Program-made: the position numbers and the translations under genes | Origin: Pseudoclavibacter terrae | GTDB lineage: Bacteria > Actinomycetota > Actinomycetes > Actinomycetales > Microbacteriaceae | DNA: 64,000 bases | Direction of reading: 5' to 3' | Assembly (NCBI RefSeq): GCF_008831075.1 | Contig: NZ_WBJX01000001.1 | Span: forward strand, 478,647 to 542,646 | Notes under the pieces: generated by a model | Database searches by the model: none | What the model was told of the DNA's origin: nothing | The model's input: only the letters and a program-made list of their open reading frames with translations | In this document: positions 33,426 to 44,145 of the stretch, in pieces | Numbering within the stretch: the stretch's first letter is position 1 | Layout: each line of letters begins with the position of its first letter

Positions 33426-34661
33426 ATGCCGCGTTCTCTCCTGCCTGCCCTTATCGCGGCCGTCATGATGACGATGCTCGCCGGATGCGCGTCCGGGCCC
33501 TTCCCAGCGGTCCAGTCGGCCCTCGATTCCTTCAATCAGACCCTGCGATCACTTCCAGGCGTCGAGGCGTCGAGCCTCGACCGGCCGCCCGTCGACGGGG
33601 CGGTGAAGATCGACCTCATCGTCACGCTGACCGACGAGGTGACGGAGGATGAGCTGGCCGATATCGGCGACTTCGCGTCGACGTTCCCGACCGTCCAGCT
33701 TGGCCAGGGCCAGTACCCCGGCGCAGTCGAGCTGCGCCTCGCAGGTTCGGCCTACTCGTACTTCGACCTGCCCACCCCTGAGGCCCTGCACGCGCAGCTC
33801 GCCTACTGGCGCCAACTCGTCGCGGTGGGGTTCGAGTCGATCTCGACACGCACCTACTCCGCGCCGGTGACTGCCGGGATGCTCGAGGCGACCGACAGCG
33901 TCGCCGGTGACCCTTCCGCGGACCGTGCCTCGCAGCATGGCGAGTTCGCGCAGGAGGAGGCGCCTCCCACGAGCTCGCTGGGGGGCTCCGCGCCGGACGC
34001 GACCCCGACGGCCTCGAGCGCGCCCGCGCTCACCTCGGCGGCGCGGGGTCGTCTTGTCGTCGTCGAGCTCTCGAGCGACGAGCGCGACGACGACGCGCGC
34101 ACCGCGCAGCTGCTCGACGCCGCCCGCTCGCTCGACGATCCCGGCGCCGCGACGGGGGAGTGGGACCTCATGGGGCTCGCCCCGTTCACGACCGGCCAGT
34201 TCGTCCAGTCCGCGCTGCCGACCGCTGACCAGATCGACTTCGTTCGCGAGACGAGGGCTGTGTTCGACGAGTCGGACCAGCTCGCGAGCGTGCACGTGCG
34301 AGTGGACGATTCCTCGGCGGGCAGCACGCAGGTGAACGTCACCGCCTTCGACGACACCATGGAGGGTGTCAAGTCCGCCGATGCGGCCGAGACGTTCCGC
34401 GAGACGGCCGAGTGGTCTGAGCTCATGCAGCTGGTTCCGGAGCTGCAGCAGACCAACCGCGACTTCAGCGTCAACTTCGTCGGCAACAACCTCACCGGGC
34501 TCGGAGTGTTCGAGCTCAAGTTCGGCGTCCGGGACTGCGGCTTCTGGTCCGGCTCGCAGTGGCCCGACCTGTCGCGGGACCTCGAGATGGCCTGGGCTGC
34601 CAGCCTGCAGGGCGCGAATGCTCCGACCGTCGCTGCACAGGTCTGCGCAGCACAGCGCTGA
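33426..34661 (+). CDS. Putative lipoprotein, unknown function
   Basis: 411 residues. Lipoprotein signal PRSLLPALIAAVMMTMLAGC with lipobox LAGC at residues ~18-21, so probably anchored on the outer face of the cytoplasmic membrane. AGGAGG 9 bases before the ATG at 33426 favours it over the GTG at 33417. The mature part has two similar halves rich in acidic residues, with a Ser/Pro/Ala linker near 165-205 (EEAPPTSSLGGSAPDATPTA). The C-terminus holds two Cys (VRDCGFW; AAQVCAAQR) that could form a disulfide. No known domain recognised. It precedes the large LuxR regulator. Confidence 0.7.
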   Translation: MPRSLLPALIAAVMMTMLAGCASGPFPAVQSALDSFNQTLRSLPGVEASSLDRPPVDGAVKIDLIVTLTDEVTEDELADIGDFASTFPTVQLGQGQYPGAVELRLAGSAYSYFDLPTPEALHAQLAYWRQLVAVGFESISTRTYSAPVTAGMLEATDSVAGDPSADRASQHGEFAQEEAPPTSSLGGSAPDATPTASSAPALTSAARGRLVVVELSSDERDDDARTAQLLDAARSLDDPGAATGEWDLMGLAPFTTGQFVQSALPTADQIDFVRETRAVFDESDQLASVHVRVDDSSAGSTQVNVTAFDDTMEGVKSADAAETFRETAEWSELMQLVPELQQTNRDFSVNFVGNNLTGLGVFELKFGVRDCGFWSGSQWPDLSRDLEMAWAASLQGANAPTVAAQVCAAQR

Positions 34662-34843
34662 CCTTCCTCCGAGAACTGGCTTCGGGGTTAACCGGGTGGA
34701 GCGAGGCGCGCATAGCCGATGCAGGGGGAAATCCCGGCAAATGCTCAATTGTCCGGATCTCGTCAAACTCGCGTTCTGGGGTTAGAGTCATGACCATCCA
34801 TTTGGTAGGTGAATTGTCATGAAGTTGAGCTGGGGTGAACGGG

Positions 34844-37411
34844 ATGCACGCAACGACGCGTGAACTGCTGGTCAGAGAGCGGCTCCTCCGCGCGCTCGAT
34901 GACGACACGGCACGCATCACGCTCCTGCACGCGCCGAGCGGGTATGGCAAGACCACGCTCCTGCGCATGTGGGTCGATGCTGGTCGTCACACCGGGCGCC
35001 TGCTCTGGGTCACCTTCGGCGCATCCACGACGACGCGCAACAGCGTGTGGGAGCAGATCGCACGCGCCGCCCTGCGCGAGGGGCTGGTCACCAGTCTCCA
35101 GTTCGAAGACCTCCTGACGCTCATCAACACCGACGACTTCGAGAAGCGAGACCTCATCGCCGCCATGCGCGGCGAGGGGGCGTTCACGATCATCCTCGAC
35201 GGCTACGAGCGCCTCGGCGACCTCGCCCGCGTCATCGACGAGGACCTGCTGCGCGGTACGGAGCACGTGCCGGGCATGCGTGCCATCGTCGCAGCGCGGG
35301 GTCGCACGACACTCGGCCAGCAACGGCTGCAGCTGCACGACCGGGTCCACGTCATCAGCAACGTCGACCTCGAGTTCACCGAAGCGGAAGTCGACGAGTT
35401 CTTCACGCTCGTCGTCGGCGAGAGCCGCCACGCCGCGCCGCGGGACGTGTACGAGGCGACCGGCGGGTACGCGATCGCCGTCCGCGCCGCCATCCTCGAA
35501 CTCTCGCGGTCCGGCCCCCGAGCGGCGCACTGGCGAGAGAACGCGCTCAACTCGACCAATCTCTCGGGGCAGCTGCCCAACGAAGAGCTCGCGAACTTCG
35601 CCCGCATCACCAGTGTCGTCCCCTACTTCGACACGTCCCTCGCGCGGATGCTCGTTCCGAACACCGACCCGGACGCCGCCATCCGAGTGCTCGAAGCCGA
35701 CGGATTCGGGCGGCACATCGCGTTCACGCGCACGAGTCGTGCGTTCCAGTACGTGACCGCGCTGCGCGAGGCGCTGCACGAGGAGCTGCGCACCGAATCA
35801 CCGGCCGAGTACAAGCGCGCGGCATCCATCGCCTCCGCCTGGCTCGGTGGAAACGGCGACCCTGAAGGTGCGCTCGACCTGGCCCTGGAGGTCGGGGACT
35901 ACGAGCTCGCCTCGCGCATCTGCGCGCGCCTCCTGCTCTCGGTCGTCGAGGCGTACACGACCGACCGCTACGAGGCGCGCCTGCAGCACCTCCCGCAGGA
36001 GGTCCTCGCCGCATACCCGATCCTCGCGTTCGTGCTCGGCCTCGCGCGCCTCGCCAACCCCGTCCTGCGCGGCGGGGCGAAGCCGCTGCTGCAGATCGCG
36101 GCAGGCATGCGCATCCCGAACGGCCTGTCACCGGAACGGCGCACCGAGTACCTCTGCTTCAAGGTCTTCGCGTCGCGGACACTCGGCCGGTACCAGGAGT
36201 CGGCGGAGCTCGCACGGCAAGTGCTCGACGTGGTTGCGGCGCAGGGGGCGGCGGGCTCGTCGACGACGCTCTCTCCGGTCTTCACGCGGGGTGCAGCGCT
36301 CTCCCTCTTCCTCGTCGGAGATGTCAAAGGGGCGCACGCGGCCGTCGCGAGCACGTTCGTCGTGCCGCAGTCGCAGAGCTCCCGCAATCTCTCGTTCTCG
36401 GACGCGGCAGGCTACAAGGCCATCGATGGTGACATGCCGGCGTCGAGGGCGATGCTCGCGCAGATCGACGACGGGGCCTGGACGACCACCAGCGAACGAG
36501 GTCACCTCGGCACGTTCGGGCACATCGCCCGGTCGTACGGATACCTCGAGGACCAGGAGTGGGCGATGGCGCGAGCCACCCTCGAAGACATTGAGCGGCA
36601 CACCGTCACCTCCGACCTGTGGCCGCACCTCCAAGAGCCCATCATGCTCGCGAGGCTCGCGCAGGGCGAGGCGCTCGCCGAGGCGCGACGCGTCGAGGAG
36701 ATGCTCGACGGGCCACTCGCCACCCCGGGGAACGCCGAGAGCCTCGGGCTCTTCAGGGTGAAGGCGTTCCTGGTGGTGCTGTGGCTCGCGGCCGGGCGAC
36801 CCGCGCGGGCGCGCAAGCTGCTCGACGGGTATGCGGCGGACGACTTCCGCACCCTCCCCGCGAGGGCGCTGCTCGCCCTCGTCGATGGAGACGCCGACCA
36901 ATCGATGCGGCTCGTCTCGCGCTCGCTCGACTTCGTGAAGACGCCGAGGATGCGCATGTCGGTGCACGCGCTCGGCGCAGCCGCGTCCCTTCGGGCGGGG
37001 GACCGGGACGTCGCACTCAGCATGGTCGGCCTCGCCTCGAGCCTCGGGCGCGAGTACGGACTCGTCTCTCCGCTGCTGCTGCTGCCGGACCGCGATCGCG
37101 AGGCGCTCGCGATCCTGAGTCGCGAGTCGGGTGGCGCGGATGATGTGGAGATGTTTGATTCGCTCGACGTCGCGACCACCATCCAGGAAGTGAGTGCGAT
37201 GCCGCAGTTCACGGAGCGCGAGCGAGTCGTGGTTCACGCGCTCGCACGGCATGCGTCACCCGCCCGGATCGCGGAGGAGCTGTTCGTCTCGCCCAACACC
37301 GTGAAGACCCAGTTGCGCTCCGCGTACAAGAAGCTCGGCGTGCATTCCCGGCCAGAGGCCCTCCGTCGCGCGGAGTCGCTTGGGCTCCTCCGTGACAGAA
37401 GTGACGACTAA
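34844..37411 (+). CDS. Large ATP-binding LuxR-family regulator (MalT/LAL-like)
   Basis: 855 residues from the ATG at 34844 (a GTG at 34835 is also possible). Walker A LLHAPSGYGKTTLLR near residue 30 and Walker B-like FTIILDGYER near 120 form a STAND NTPase. The middle ~400 residues are helical and TPR-like. The C-terminal HTH at ~790-850 reads TERERVVVHALARHASPARI and VSPNTVKTQLRSAYKKLG, the LuxR DNA-binding helices. Such proteins are activated by a small ligand or partner protein and turn on nearby genes. Likely targets are the adjacent lipoprotein or the Tat-exported protein. GGGGTGAA overlaps its own start and recurs in the repeats at 37442 and 37515. Confidence 0.88.
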   Translation: MHATTRELLVRERLLRALDDDTARITLLHAPSGYGKTTLLRMWVDAGRHTGRLLWVTFGASTTTRNSVWEQIARAALREGLVTSLQFEDLLTLINTDDFEKRDLIAAMRGEGAFTIILDGYERLGDLARVIDEDLLRGTEHVPGMRAIVAARGRTTLGQQRLQLHDRVHVISNVDLEFTEAEVDEFFTLVVGESRHAAPRDVYEATGGYAIAVRAAILELSRSGPRAAHWRENALNSTNLSGQLPNEELANFARITSVVPYFDTSLARMLVPNTDPDAAIRVLEADGFGRHIAFTRTSRAFQYVTALREALHEELRTESPAEYKRAASIASAWLGGNGDPEGALDLALEVGDYELASRICARLLLSVVEAYTTDRYEARLQHLPQEVLAAYPILAFVLGLARLANPVLRGGAKPLLQIAAGMRIPNGLSPERRTEYLCFKVFASRTLGRYQESAELARQVLDVVAAQGAAGSSTTLSPVFTRGAALSLFLVGDVKGAHAAVASTFVVPQSQSSRNLSFSDAAGYKAIDGDMPASRAMLAQIDDGAWTTTSERGHLGTFGHIARSYGYLEDQEWAMARATLEDIERHTVTSDLWPHLQEPIMLARLAQGEALAEARRVEEMLDGPLATPGNAESLGLFRVKAFLVVLWLAAGRPARARKLLDGYAADDFRTLPARALLALVDGDADQSMRLVSRSLDFVKTPRMRMSVHALGAAASLRAGDRDVALSMVGLASSLGREYGLVSPLLLLPDRDREALAILSRESGGADDVEMFDSLDVATTIQEVSAMPQFTERERVVVHALARHASPARIAEELFVSPNTVKTQLRSAYKKLGVHSRPEALRRAESLGLLRDRSDD

Positions 37412-37435
37412 CCCGTCTCACTCTTCACGCGCAAG

Positions 37436-37466
37436 CCACCTCGGGGTGAAGCCCGGGGTGGTTTTC
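37436..37466 (+). terminator. Intrinsic terminator after the LuxR-type regulator
   Basis: CCACCTCGGG (37436-37445), loop GTGAAG, CCCGGGGTGG (37452-37461) with one G-T pair, then TTTTC. Its loop and right arm also form the first copy of a 20-base repeat found again at 37515, so termination and regulation may be linked. Confidence 0.8.
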
Positions 37467-37514
37467 TCGTTGCTGACAAGGTCAATGGTCAGTCGTTTAT
37501 TTGTATCTACAAAT

Positions 37515-37566
37515 TAGGGTGAAGTCCGGGGTGACTTCGCGGTGAAGAACCCGTATTCGGGGTGCT
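37515..37566 (+). promoter_or_regulatory. Direct and inverted repeats upstream of a Tat-exported protein gene; candidate operator
   Basis: TAGGGTGAAGTCCGGGGTGA (37515-37534) matches CGGGGTGAAGCCCGGGGTGG (37442-37461) at 16 of 20 positions. It contains the perfect inverted repeat GAAGTC-N6-GACTTC. A third, looser unit GCGGTGAAGAACCCG with TATTCGGGGTG follows to 37565. TTGACG at 37568-37573 may be a -35 element. A plausible binding region for the LuxR-type regulator just upstream; inference. Confidence 0.45.
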
Positions 37567-37661
37567 ATTGACGCGCCTGGCGCTCTCAACGGTGACGCCA
37601 GCGCAGGACGCGCCACTCCGGCGCGGATGCACTTACCCCGATGTGCCGAAGAGGTTCCCCT

Positions 37662-38378
37662 TTGTCTGAAACCCCCAGCTCCCCAGTCGTTCCCGCCGCA
37701 TCCACCGCGGCCGGCACATCCACCCGTCGCTCAGTGCTGCGCGCCGCCGCGTGGACCACGCCCGTCATCGCGCTCGCCACGGCGGCGCCCGCGCAGGCGG
37801 CATCGCGGTGCGTGAACAAGACCAACTTCAACGCGCTCACCACGGGCACGAAGCCCACCCAGATCGCGTTCCCGGGAACGGGGGTCACCGCCACGCTGAG
37901 CTACGTCGGCTACGGCGGCTTCACCGGCTCCTCGACCAACGGCGCCGTCCAGAACGGCCCGCAGGGTGGAAACCCCGCCACGCAGAAGTGGATCAAGTTC
38001 GAGAACGCCACCGCCAGCTACGGCAGCGGCCTCGACGTGAAGATCGTCTTCAGCGAACCCGTCAACAAGCTCTCCTTCACGCTCTTCGACCTCGACTGGG
38101 CCGACGGCAACCACCGCGACGCCGTCATCGCGACCACCCCGCCCACGTCGTTCACCATCGCACCCGCGCTGCAGGGCAACGGCACGCTCGGAAACCCCTG
38201 GCGCAAGATCACCGTCGGCGAGATCCCGAGCACCTCGCTCAACGGCAACGTGCAGCTCAACTACACGGGGCCGATCACCGAGGTCAACTTCCGGTACTTC
38301 CAGGACCTCAACGTCCAGGGCTCGAACCACAACCAGCTCATCGGGCTGAGCGACCTCGCGTTCGACAAGTGCCTCTGA
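37662..38378 (+). CDS. Tat-exported protein of unknown function
   Basis: 238 residues from the TTG at 37662, which follows AAGAGG by 6 bases. An ATG at 37641 would add seven residues but has no ribosome binding site. Tat signal TRRSVLRAAAWTTPVIALAT with cleavage near AQA. The mature part (~190 residues) has a Cys near each end (SRCVNKTNF; FDKCL) and the stretches VKIVFSEPVNKLSFTLFDLD and ITEVNFRYFQDLNV, suggesting a beta-sandwich carbohydrate-binding-like fold, though no family is assigned. Preceded by a repeat-rich candidate operator and the LuxR-type gene. Confidence 0.75.
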   Translation: MSETPSSPVVPAASTAAGTSTRRSVLRAAAWTTPVIALATAAPAQAASRCVNKTNFNALTTGTKPTQIAFPGTGVTATLSYVGYGGFTGSSTNGAVQNGPQGGNPATQKWIKFENATASYGSGLDVKIVFSEPVNKLSFTLFDLDWADGNHRDAVIATTPPTSFTIAPALQGNGTLGNPWRKITVGEIPSTSLNGNVQLNYTGPITEVNFRYFQDLNVQGSNHNQLIGLSDLAFDKCL

Positions 38379-38577
38379 CGCAGAACAGCTGAACGGCGAA
38401 GGCGTCGCCGCGCGGTCCGACCGGACCCGCGGCGGCGCTTCTCTGTGCCCCGGGTATGCATCCGCACGCCCAGGGCGAACAGGGGAGGGTTTCGGGGGTG
38501 GTCGCCGTTACTCTCGGTGTACACGGCCCCCGACCCTGTAGCCAGGTGTCGAGGTCAGGGAGTCGAAGGAGAAACGG

Positions 38578-41109
<2,532 letters not shown>

Positions 41110-41128
41110 CCCGCTCGCGCAGGGAGAA

Positions 41129-41163
41129 CGAAGCCCCCGCATCCACCGGATGCGGGGGCTTCG
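41129..41163 (+). terminator. Intrinsic terminator after clpC
   Basis: A perfect 16-bp stem: CGAAGCCCCCGCATCC (41129-41144), loop ACC, GGATGCGGGGGCTTCG (41148-41163). Confidence 0.88.
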
Positions 41164-41228
41164 TCGTCATTGGCGAGCGGCGTTTTTCTGCACGCGCCCG
41201 TGTATCGCGGGTCCTGGTACATCCGGCG

Positions 41229-41756
41229 CGAAGAGTGAGGCAGATGCACGCCTGGCCGCGCATCGAAGGTGTCTCTAGCTGACTCCTCTCGTGGATGGGT
41301 GGGTGGATGGGTGGGTGGATGGGCGGCTGGGTGCTTCTGCCATGGCGAAAAGTGAGGCAGATGCAGGCTCCCGAGCGATTTGAGCTGCTTCTCACTCACT
41401 CTTCTTGTGGATGGGCGGGTGGTGGTCTGCGTCGTACGGGCGCGCCGCGAACCTTCACGCATCCGCTGCAAAGAGTGAGGCAGATGCAGGCTCCCGAGCA
41501 GTTTGAACTGCGTCTCACTGACTCCTCGCGTGGATGGGTGTATGGGTGATGGCGGCTGGGCTGGGGGTGCGTGGGCCGTCGCGCGTCCGCTGTGAAGAGT
41601 GAGGCAGATGCAGGCTCGGACGCGCATCAAAGATGCTCCTTGCTGACTCTTCTGGCAGAAGGACGAAGGTCGCCCGATGAGGCCTTCGCCCGGCTGCGAA
41701 AAGTGGAGCAGTTGCATGCTCGGTCGCGCTCGCGGATGCTTCTTGCTGACTCTCGC
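41229..41756. repeat. Array of five 58-bp imperfect palindromes (family B) with ~60-bp G-rich spacers
   Basis: Copies at ~41229-41287, 41347-41404, 41469-41527, 41594-41652 and 41697-41753, at intervals of 103-125 bases. Each opens with a version of GAAAAGTGAGGCAGATGCA and closes with a version of TGCTTCTCACTCACTCTTC, roughly the reverse complement, so each can fold into a hairpin. Copies 2 and 3 are most alike (shared GCTCCCGAGC); copy 5 is the most diverged and decays into TTGCTGACTC repeats to ~41790. Spacers 1-3 start with GTGGATGGG; spacer 1 holds three tandem 12-mers GTGGATGGGTGG (41291-41326). This fills most of the 775-base gap before the nuclease-like gene; no ORF in it looks coding. 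Confidence 0.8.
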
Positions 41757-41872
41757 TGACTCTTGCTGCTTCTTGCTAACTCTGGCGAAGGATACGCGGG
41801 GGTGGCGAACAGCCCAGGTGCGCGCTATCCACAGGCCAGGGGATCGGCGGCGCTGTGGGTCACGCACGCTCC

Positions 41873-41878
41873 TACGAT
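41873..41878 (+). promoter_or_regulatory. Leaderless-type -10 box TACGAT
   Basis: TACGAT, 6 bases, then the ATG at 41885; same layout as the paralogous gene at 23093. Confidence 0.5.
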
Positions 41879-41884
41879 CTGGCC

Positions 41885-42955
41885 ATGACGAAACCGTGGA
41901 ATGCCGAGCAAGCATCCGGCGCAGGCGCGCCCTGGCGCCCGCGCCTGCCGTTGCGTGCCGCACTCGGGGCGAAGGCAATCAGCGTCGGTGATGCGCGCAA
42001 GGCGGGCGTCGGTCGGGGCGCGCTGAGCAACCGGGGGCTTGAGCGCCCCTTCTACGGTGTTCGACAGGTGCCGCCGCAACCGCCTCGGGCCGGCAGTCAG
42101 GCGCGTGGCCGGTCGGTCGACGAGTTCCAGGTGCTCAGGATTCGGCAGCGCCGACGCATCCTGGCCTACGTCCCTCGGTTGCGCCCCGGTCAGGCATTCG
42201 GCCCGCGCGCCACGGCCATGCTTCACGGGTTGCCGTTGCCCGTGCGCATGCTGCGCGATACGACCGTCGACGTCATCGTGCCGCAAGGTGCCTGCCGCCC
42301 GAACGCCGCGGGGGTCAAGGCACGGGGCGTGCCCGGACGCAATTTCGATATGCAGACGGTCAATGGTGTGCCGTGCACACCCCCGGAGCTGCTCTACTGT
42401 CTACTCGCGCGGGATCTGTCCGAGGTCGACCTGCTCGCAGTCGGCGACGCGCTCATCACCGAGGCGGACAACTACCCGAACCGCACATGGTTCACTGCGC
42501 TGTCCAGCGCTGAGCAACTCACCTCGGCAGTGATCCGCTGGTCACCCGGAACGGGGAGCGCGCAGCTCCGCAAGGTGACGCCCATGATCCGGCTCGGCGT
42601 CGAGTCACCCTACGAGACCTCCATGCGCTTCCATCTGCACGAATCCGGCTACCCGGAGCTGACCCTGCAGCTCTCCATCTTCCACAACGGCATCGAACTG
42701 GCGAGAGCGGACGGGGCAGATCCCGAAGCTCGCATCCTCTACGACTTCGACGGCGACGGCCACCGCGTCGACAAGCGGCAGTTCCGGAAAGATGTCAGGC
42801 GCCCGCGTCTCCTGCGTATGCTCGGCTGGCACGACGAGCGGCTCACGGTCGAAGACCTCGAGCCGAGCCCGGACGCTTTCGTCAAATACGCCCACGAACT
42901 GAGGCGCCGACGGCTTGCGGAGCTGACGAGCCAGACGCCCCGAGCCGAAGAGTGA
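41885..42955 (+). CDS. Winged-helix (AbiEi-like) plus degenerate DUF559-type nuclease-fold protein
   Basis: 356 residues. N-terminal plan as in the gene at 23093: a basic start, FGPRATAMLHGLPLPVRM, strand-rich VDVIVPQGACRPNAAGVKAR, TPPELLYCLLARDLSEVDLL and GDALI. The C-terminus aligns with DUF559/Vsr-like nucleases: ARADGADPEARILYDFDGDG, then RQFRKDVRRPRLLRMLGWHD and RLTVEDL. The catalytic position normally E in EYDG is D here (YDFDG), so activity may be reduced or altered. The TGA stop lies inside a family B palindrome, and more copies flank the gene on both sides. No partner toxin or methylase nearby. Confidence 0.72.
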   Translation: MTKPWNAEQASGAGAPWRPRLPLRAALGAKAISVGDARKAGVGRGALSNRGLERPFYGVRQVPPQPPRAGSQARGRSVDEFQVLRIRQRRRILAYVPRLRPGQAFGPRATAMLHGLPLPVRMLRDTTVDVIVPQGACRPNAAGVKARGVPGRNFDMQTVNGVPCTPPELLYCLLARDLSEVDLLAVGDALITEADNYPNRTWFTALSSAEQLTSAVIRWSPGTGSAQLRKVTPMIRLGVESPYETSMRFHLHESGYPELTLQLSIFHNGIELARADGADPEARILYDFDGDGHRVDKRQFRKDVRRPRLLRMLGWHDERLTVEDLEPSPDAFVKYAHELRRRRLAELTSQTPRAEE

Positions 42956-43004
42956 GCCAGACGCACACCCTGCGCGGCCGGAGCGTGCATCCCCCTCACT
43001 TCTT
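42947..43004. repeat. Family B palindrome, copy 6, overlapping the 3' end of the nuclease-like gene
   Basis: Begins GAAGAGTGAGCCAGACGCA, where GAA GAG TGA are the last two codons and stop of the gene, and ends TGCATCCCCCTCACTTCTTT. It is followed by G-rich short repeats (GGGCGCTGGC twice, GGGGCT three times) to ~43068. Confidence 0.65.
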
Positions 43005-43086
43005 TGGGCACTGGGCGCTGGCATTGGGCGCTGGCGTTGGGGCTGGGGCTGGGGCTGAGGCTGGCGCCGGGCTCCAAGTCGAGCCA

Positions 43087-43144
43087 GATCAGTGAGCCAG
43101 ATGCCTGCTCAGCTGGGCTGACAGATGCATCTGGCTCACTCTTC
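43087..43144. repeat. Family B palindrome, copy 7, most intact
   Basis: AGTGAGCCAGATGC (43091-43104) is the perfect reverse complement of GCATCTGGCTCACT (43127-43140). The unit ends ACTCTTC like the other copies. It gives the best consensus arm for the family. Confidence 0.75.
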
Positions 43145-43160
43145 CCCAAAACGCTAGCGC

Positions 43161-43186
43161 GCACCCGCGAGCAGCTCGCGCGGTGC
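43161..43186 (-). terminator. Probable terminator hairpin downstream of the minus-strand membrane protein gene
   Basis: GCACC-CGCGAG (43161-43171) pairs with CTCGCG-C-GGTGC (43175-43186) with one bulged C. It starts 8 bases past the stop at 43194. Confidence 0.5.
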
Positions 43187-43193
43187 CCGCGAG

Positions 43194-44144
43194 CTACCGC
43201 GTGGCCTTCCGGAAGCCGTCCCAGATGTCCCAGACGCTGGTGGTGACGACCCCGAAGGCGACGAGAACCGAGACGATCGTCGTCACCGTCGCCGCGCTGT
43301 CCGCGCTCGGGATGATCGTGATGAAGAAGTCCGGGTTCAGGAGCAGGCCGCGACCGAGCGCCGTGAGCAGCAGGGACATGAACAGGACGGCCAGCACCGC
43401 GTTCGCCCAAGCGAGAGGCAGCGTCACGCGCCCGGCCCGGTACAGGGCCACGCTGTAGACCGCTTCGAAGATGAACAGCACGAGCAGCCCCAGCGCCCAC
43501 CACGGCCAGAGATCCTGGCCGAAGAACGACAGTCCCGGCTGGGCCGGCACGAATCCGACGAAATGGTCCCACGCGATCGCGCCCGTCCCGAGCACGAGGA
43601 ACACCAGCGACGCCACGAGTTCGGTCGCTCCAGCCCCGGTCTGGCGGATCTCCGGGAGGTCGGCGACGCTCCACCTGCCGTCCCCTGTCGGGGTGTCGGT
43701 GCGGTCGAGGATGAAGAAGACGAGGGTCGTCCAGAAGGTGACGTGCATGATCACGCTGAGGATGATCACCACGACCTCCGCGATGATCTCGCCGATGTTG
43801 CTCCCGAGCAGCGTCTGCGCGATGGCGACCCCGAGCGCCGCGCATGCGGGGATGATCCAGAGCATCACCTTCAGCAGGCGCCACCACATGAGGTAGTAGC
43901 GCGGGCCGATCAGATACAGCTTCCGGTCCGTGTAGCTCGCGGCCAGCAGCTCCGGGTCGCCGAGGTCCGTGAGCACGGCTGCTTCTGCGACCGTGGCCTG
44001 CTCACCGGCCTCGGTGCGCGCATCCACCAGGTCCTGGATGGAGGCGCGGAGCTCAGCCTCGAGGTCCGCCCGCTGGTCGTCGGGCACTGTGCGCATCGCG
44101 GCGCTGACGTAGCGCTCGGTCAGGGTGTCGTTGATGGCGGTCAT
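43194..44144 (-). CDS. HAAS/DUF1700-like membrane protein
   Basis: 316 residues. The N-terminal ~70 residues (DTLTERYVSAAMRTVPDDQR, then LEAELRASIQDLVDAR and DLGDPELLAASYTDR) match the helical HAAS/permease-prefix signalling domain. About eight hydrophobic segments follow, including MLWIIPACAALGVAIA, VVVIILSVIMHVTFWTTLVF and a C-terminal pair. Directly preceded by a PadR regulator gene (1-base gap), the common PadR plus HAAS arrangement, so expression is likely controlled by that repressor. Molecular role unknown. Confidence 0.75.
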   Translation of the reverse strand: MTAINDTLTERYVSAAMRTVPDDQRADLEAELRASIQDLVDARTEAGEQATVAEAAVLTDLGDPELLAASYTDRKLYLIGPRYYLMWWRLLKVMLWIIPACAALGVAIAQTLLGSNIGEIIAEVVVIILSVIMHVTFWTTLVFFILDRTDTPTGDGRWSVADLPEIRQTGAGATELVASLVFLVLGTGAIAWDHFVGFVPAQPGLSFFGQDLWPWWALGLLVLFIFEAVYSVALYRAGRVTLPLAWANAVLAVLFMSLLLTALGRGLLLNPDFFITIIPSADSAATVTTIVSVLVAFGVVTTSVWDIWDGFRKATR

Positions 44145-44145
44145 G

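Noticed and set aside
41229-41756. CRISPR array
   Set aside because: The repeats are ~58 bases, imperfect and palindromic over their whole length. Spacers resemble one another (GTGGATGGG...), and no cas genes are nearby.
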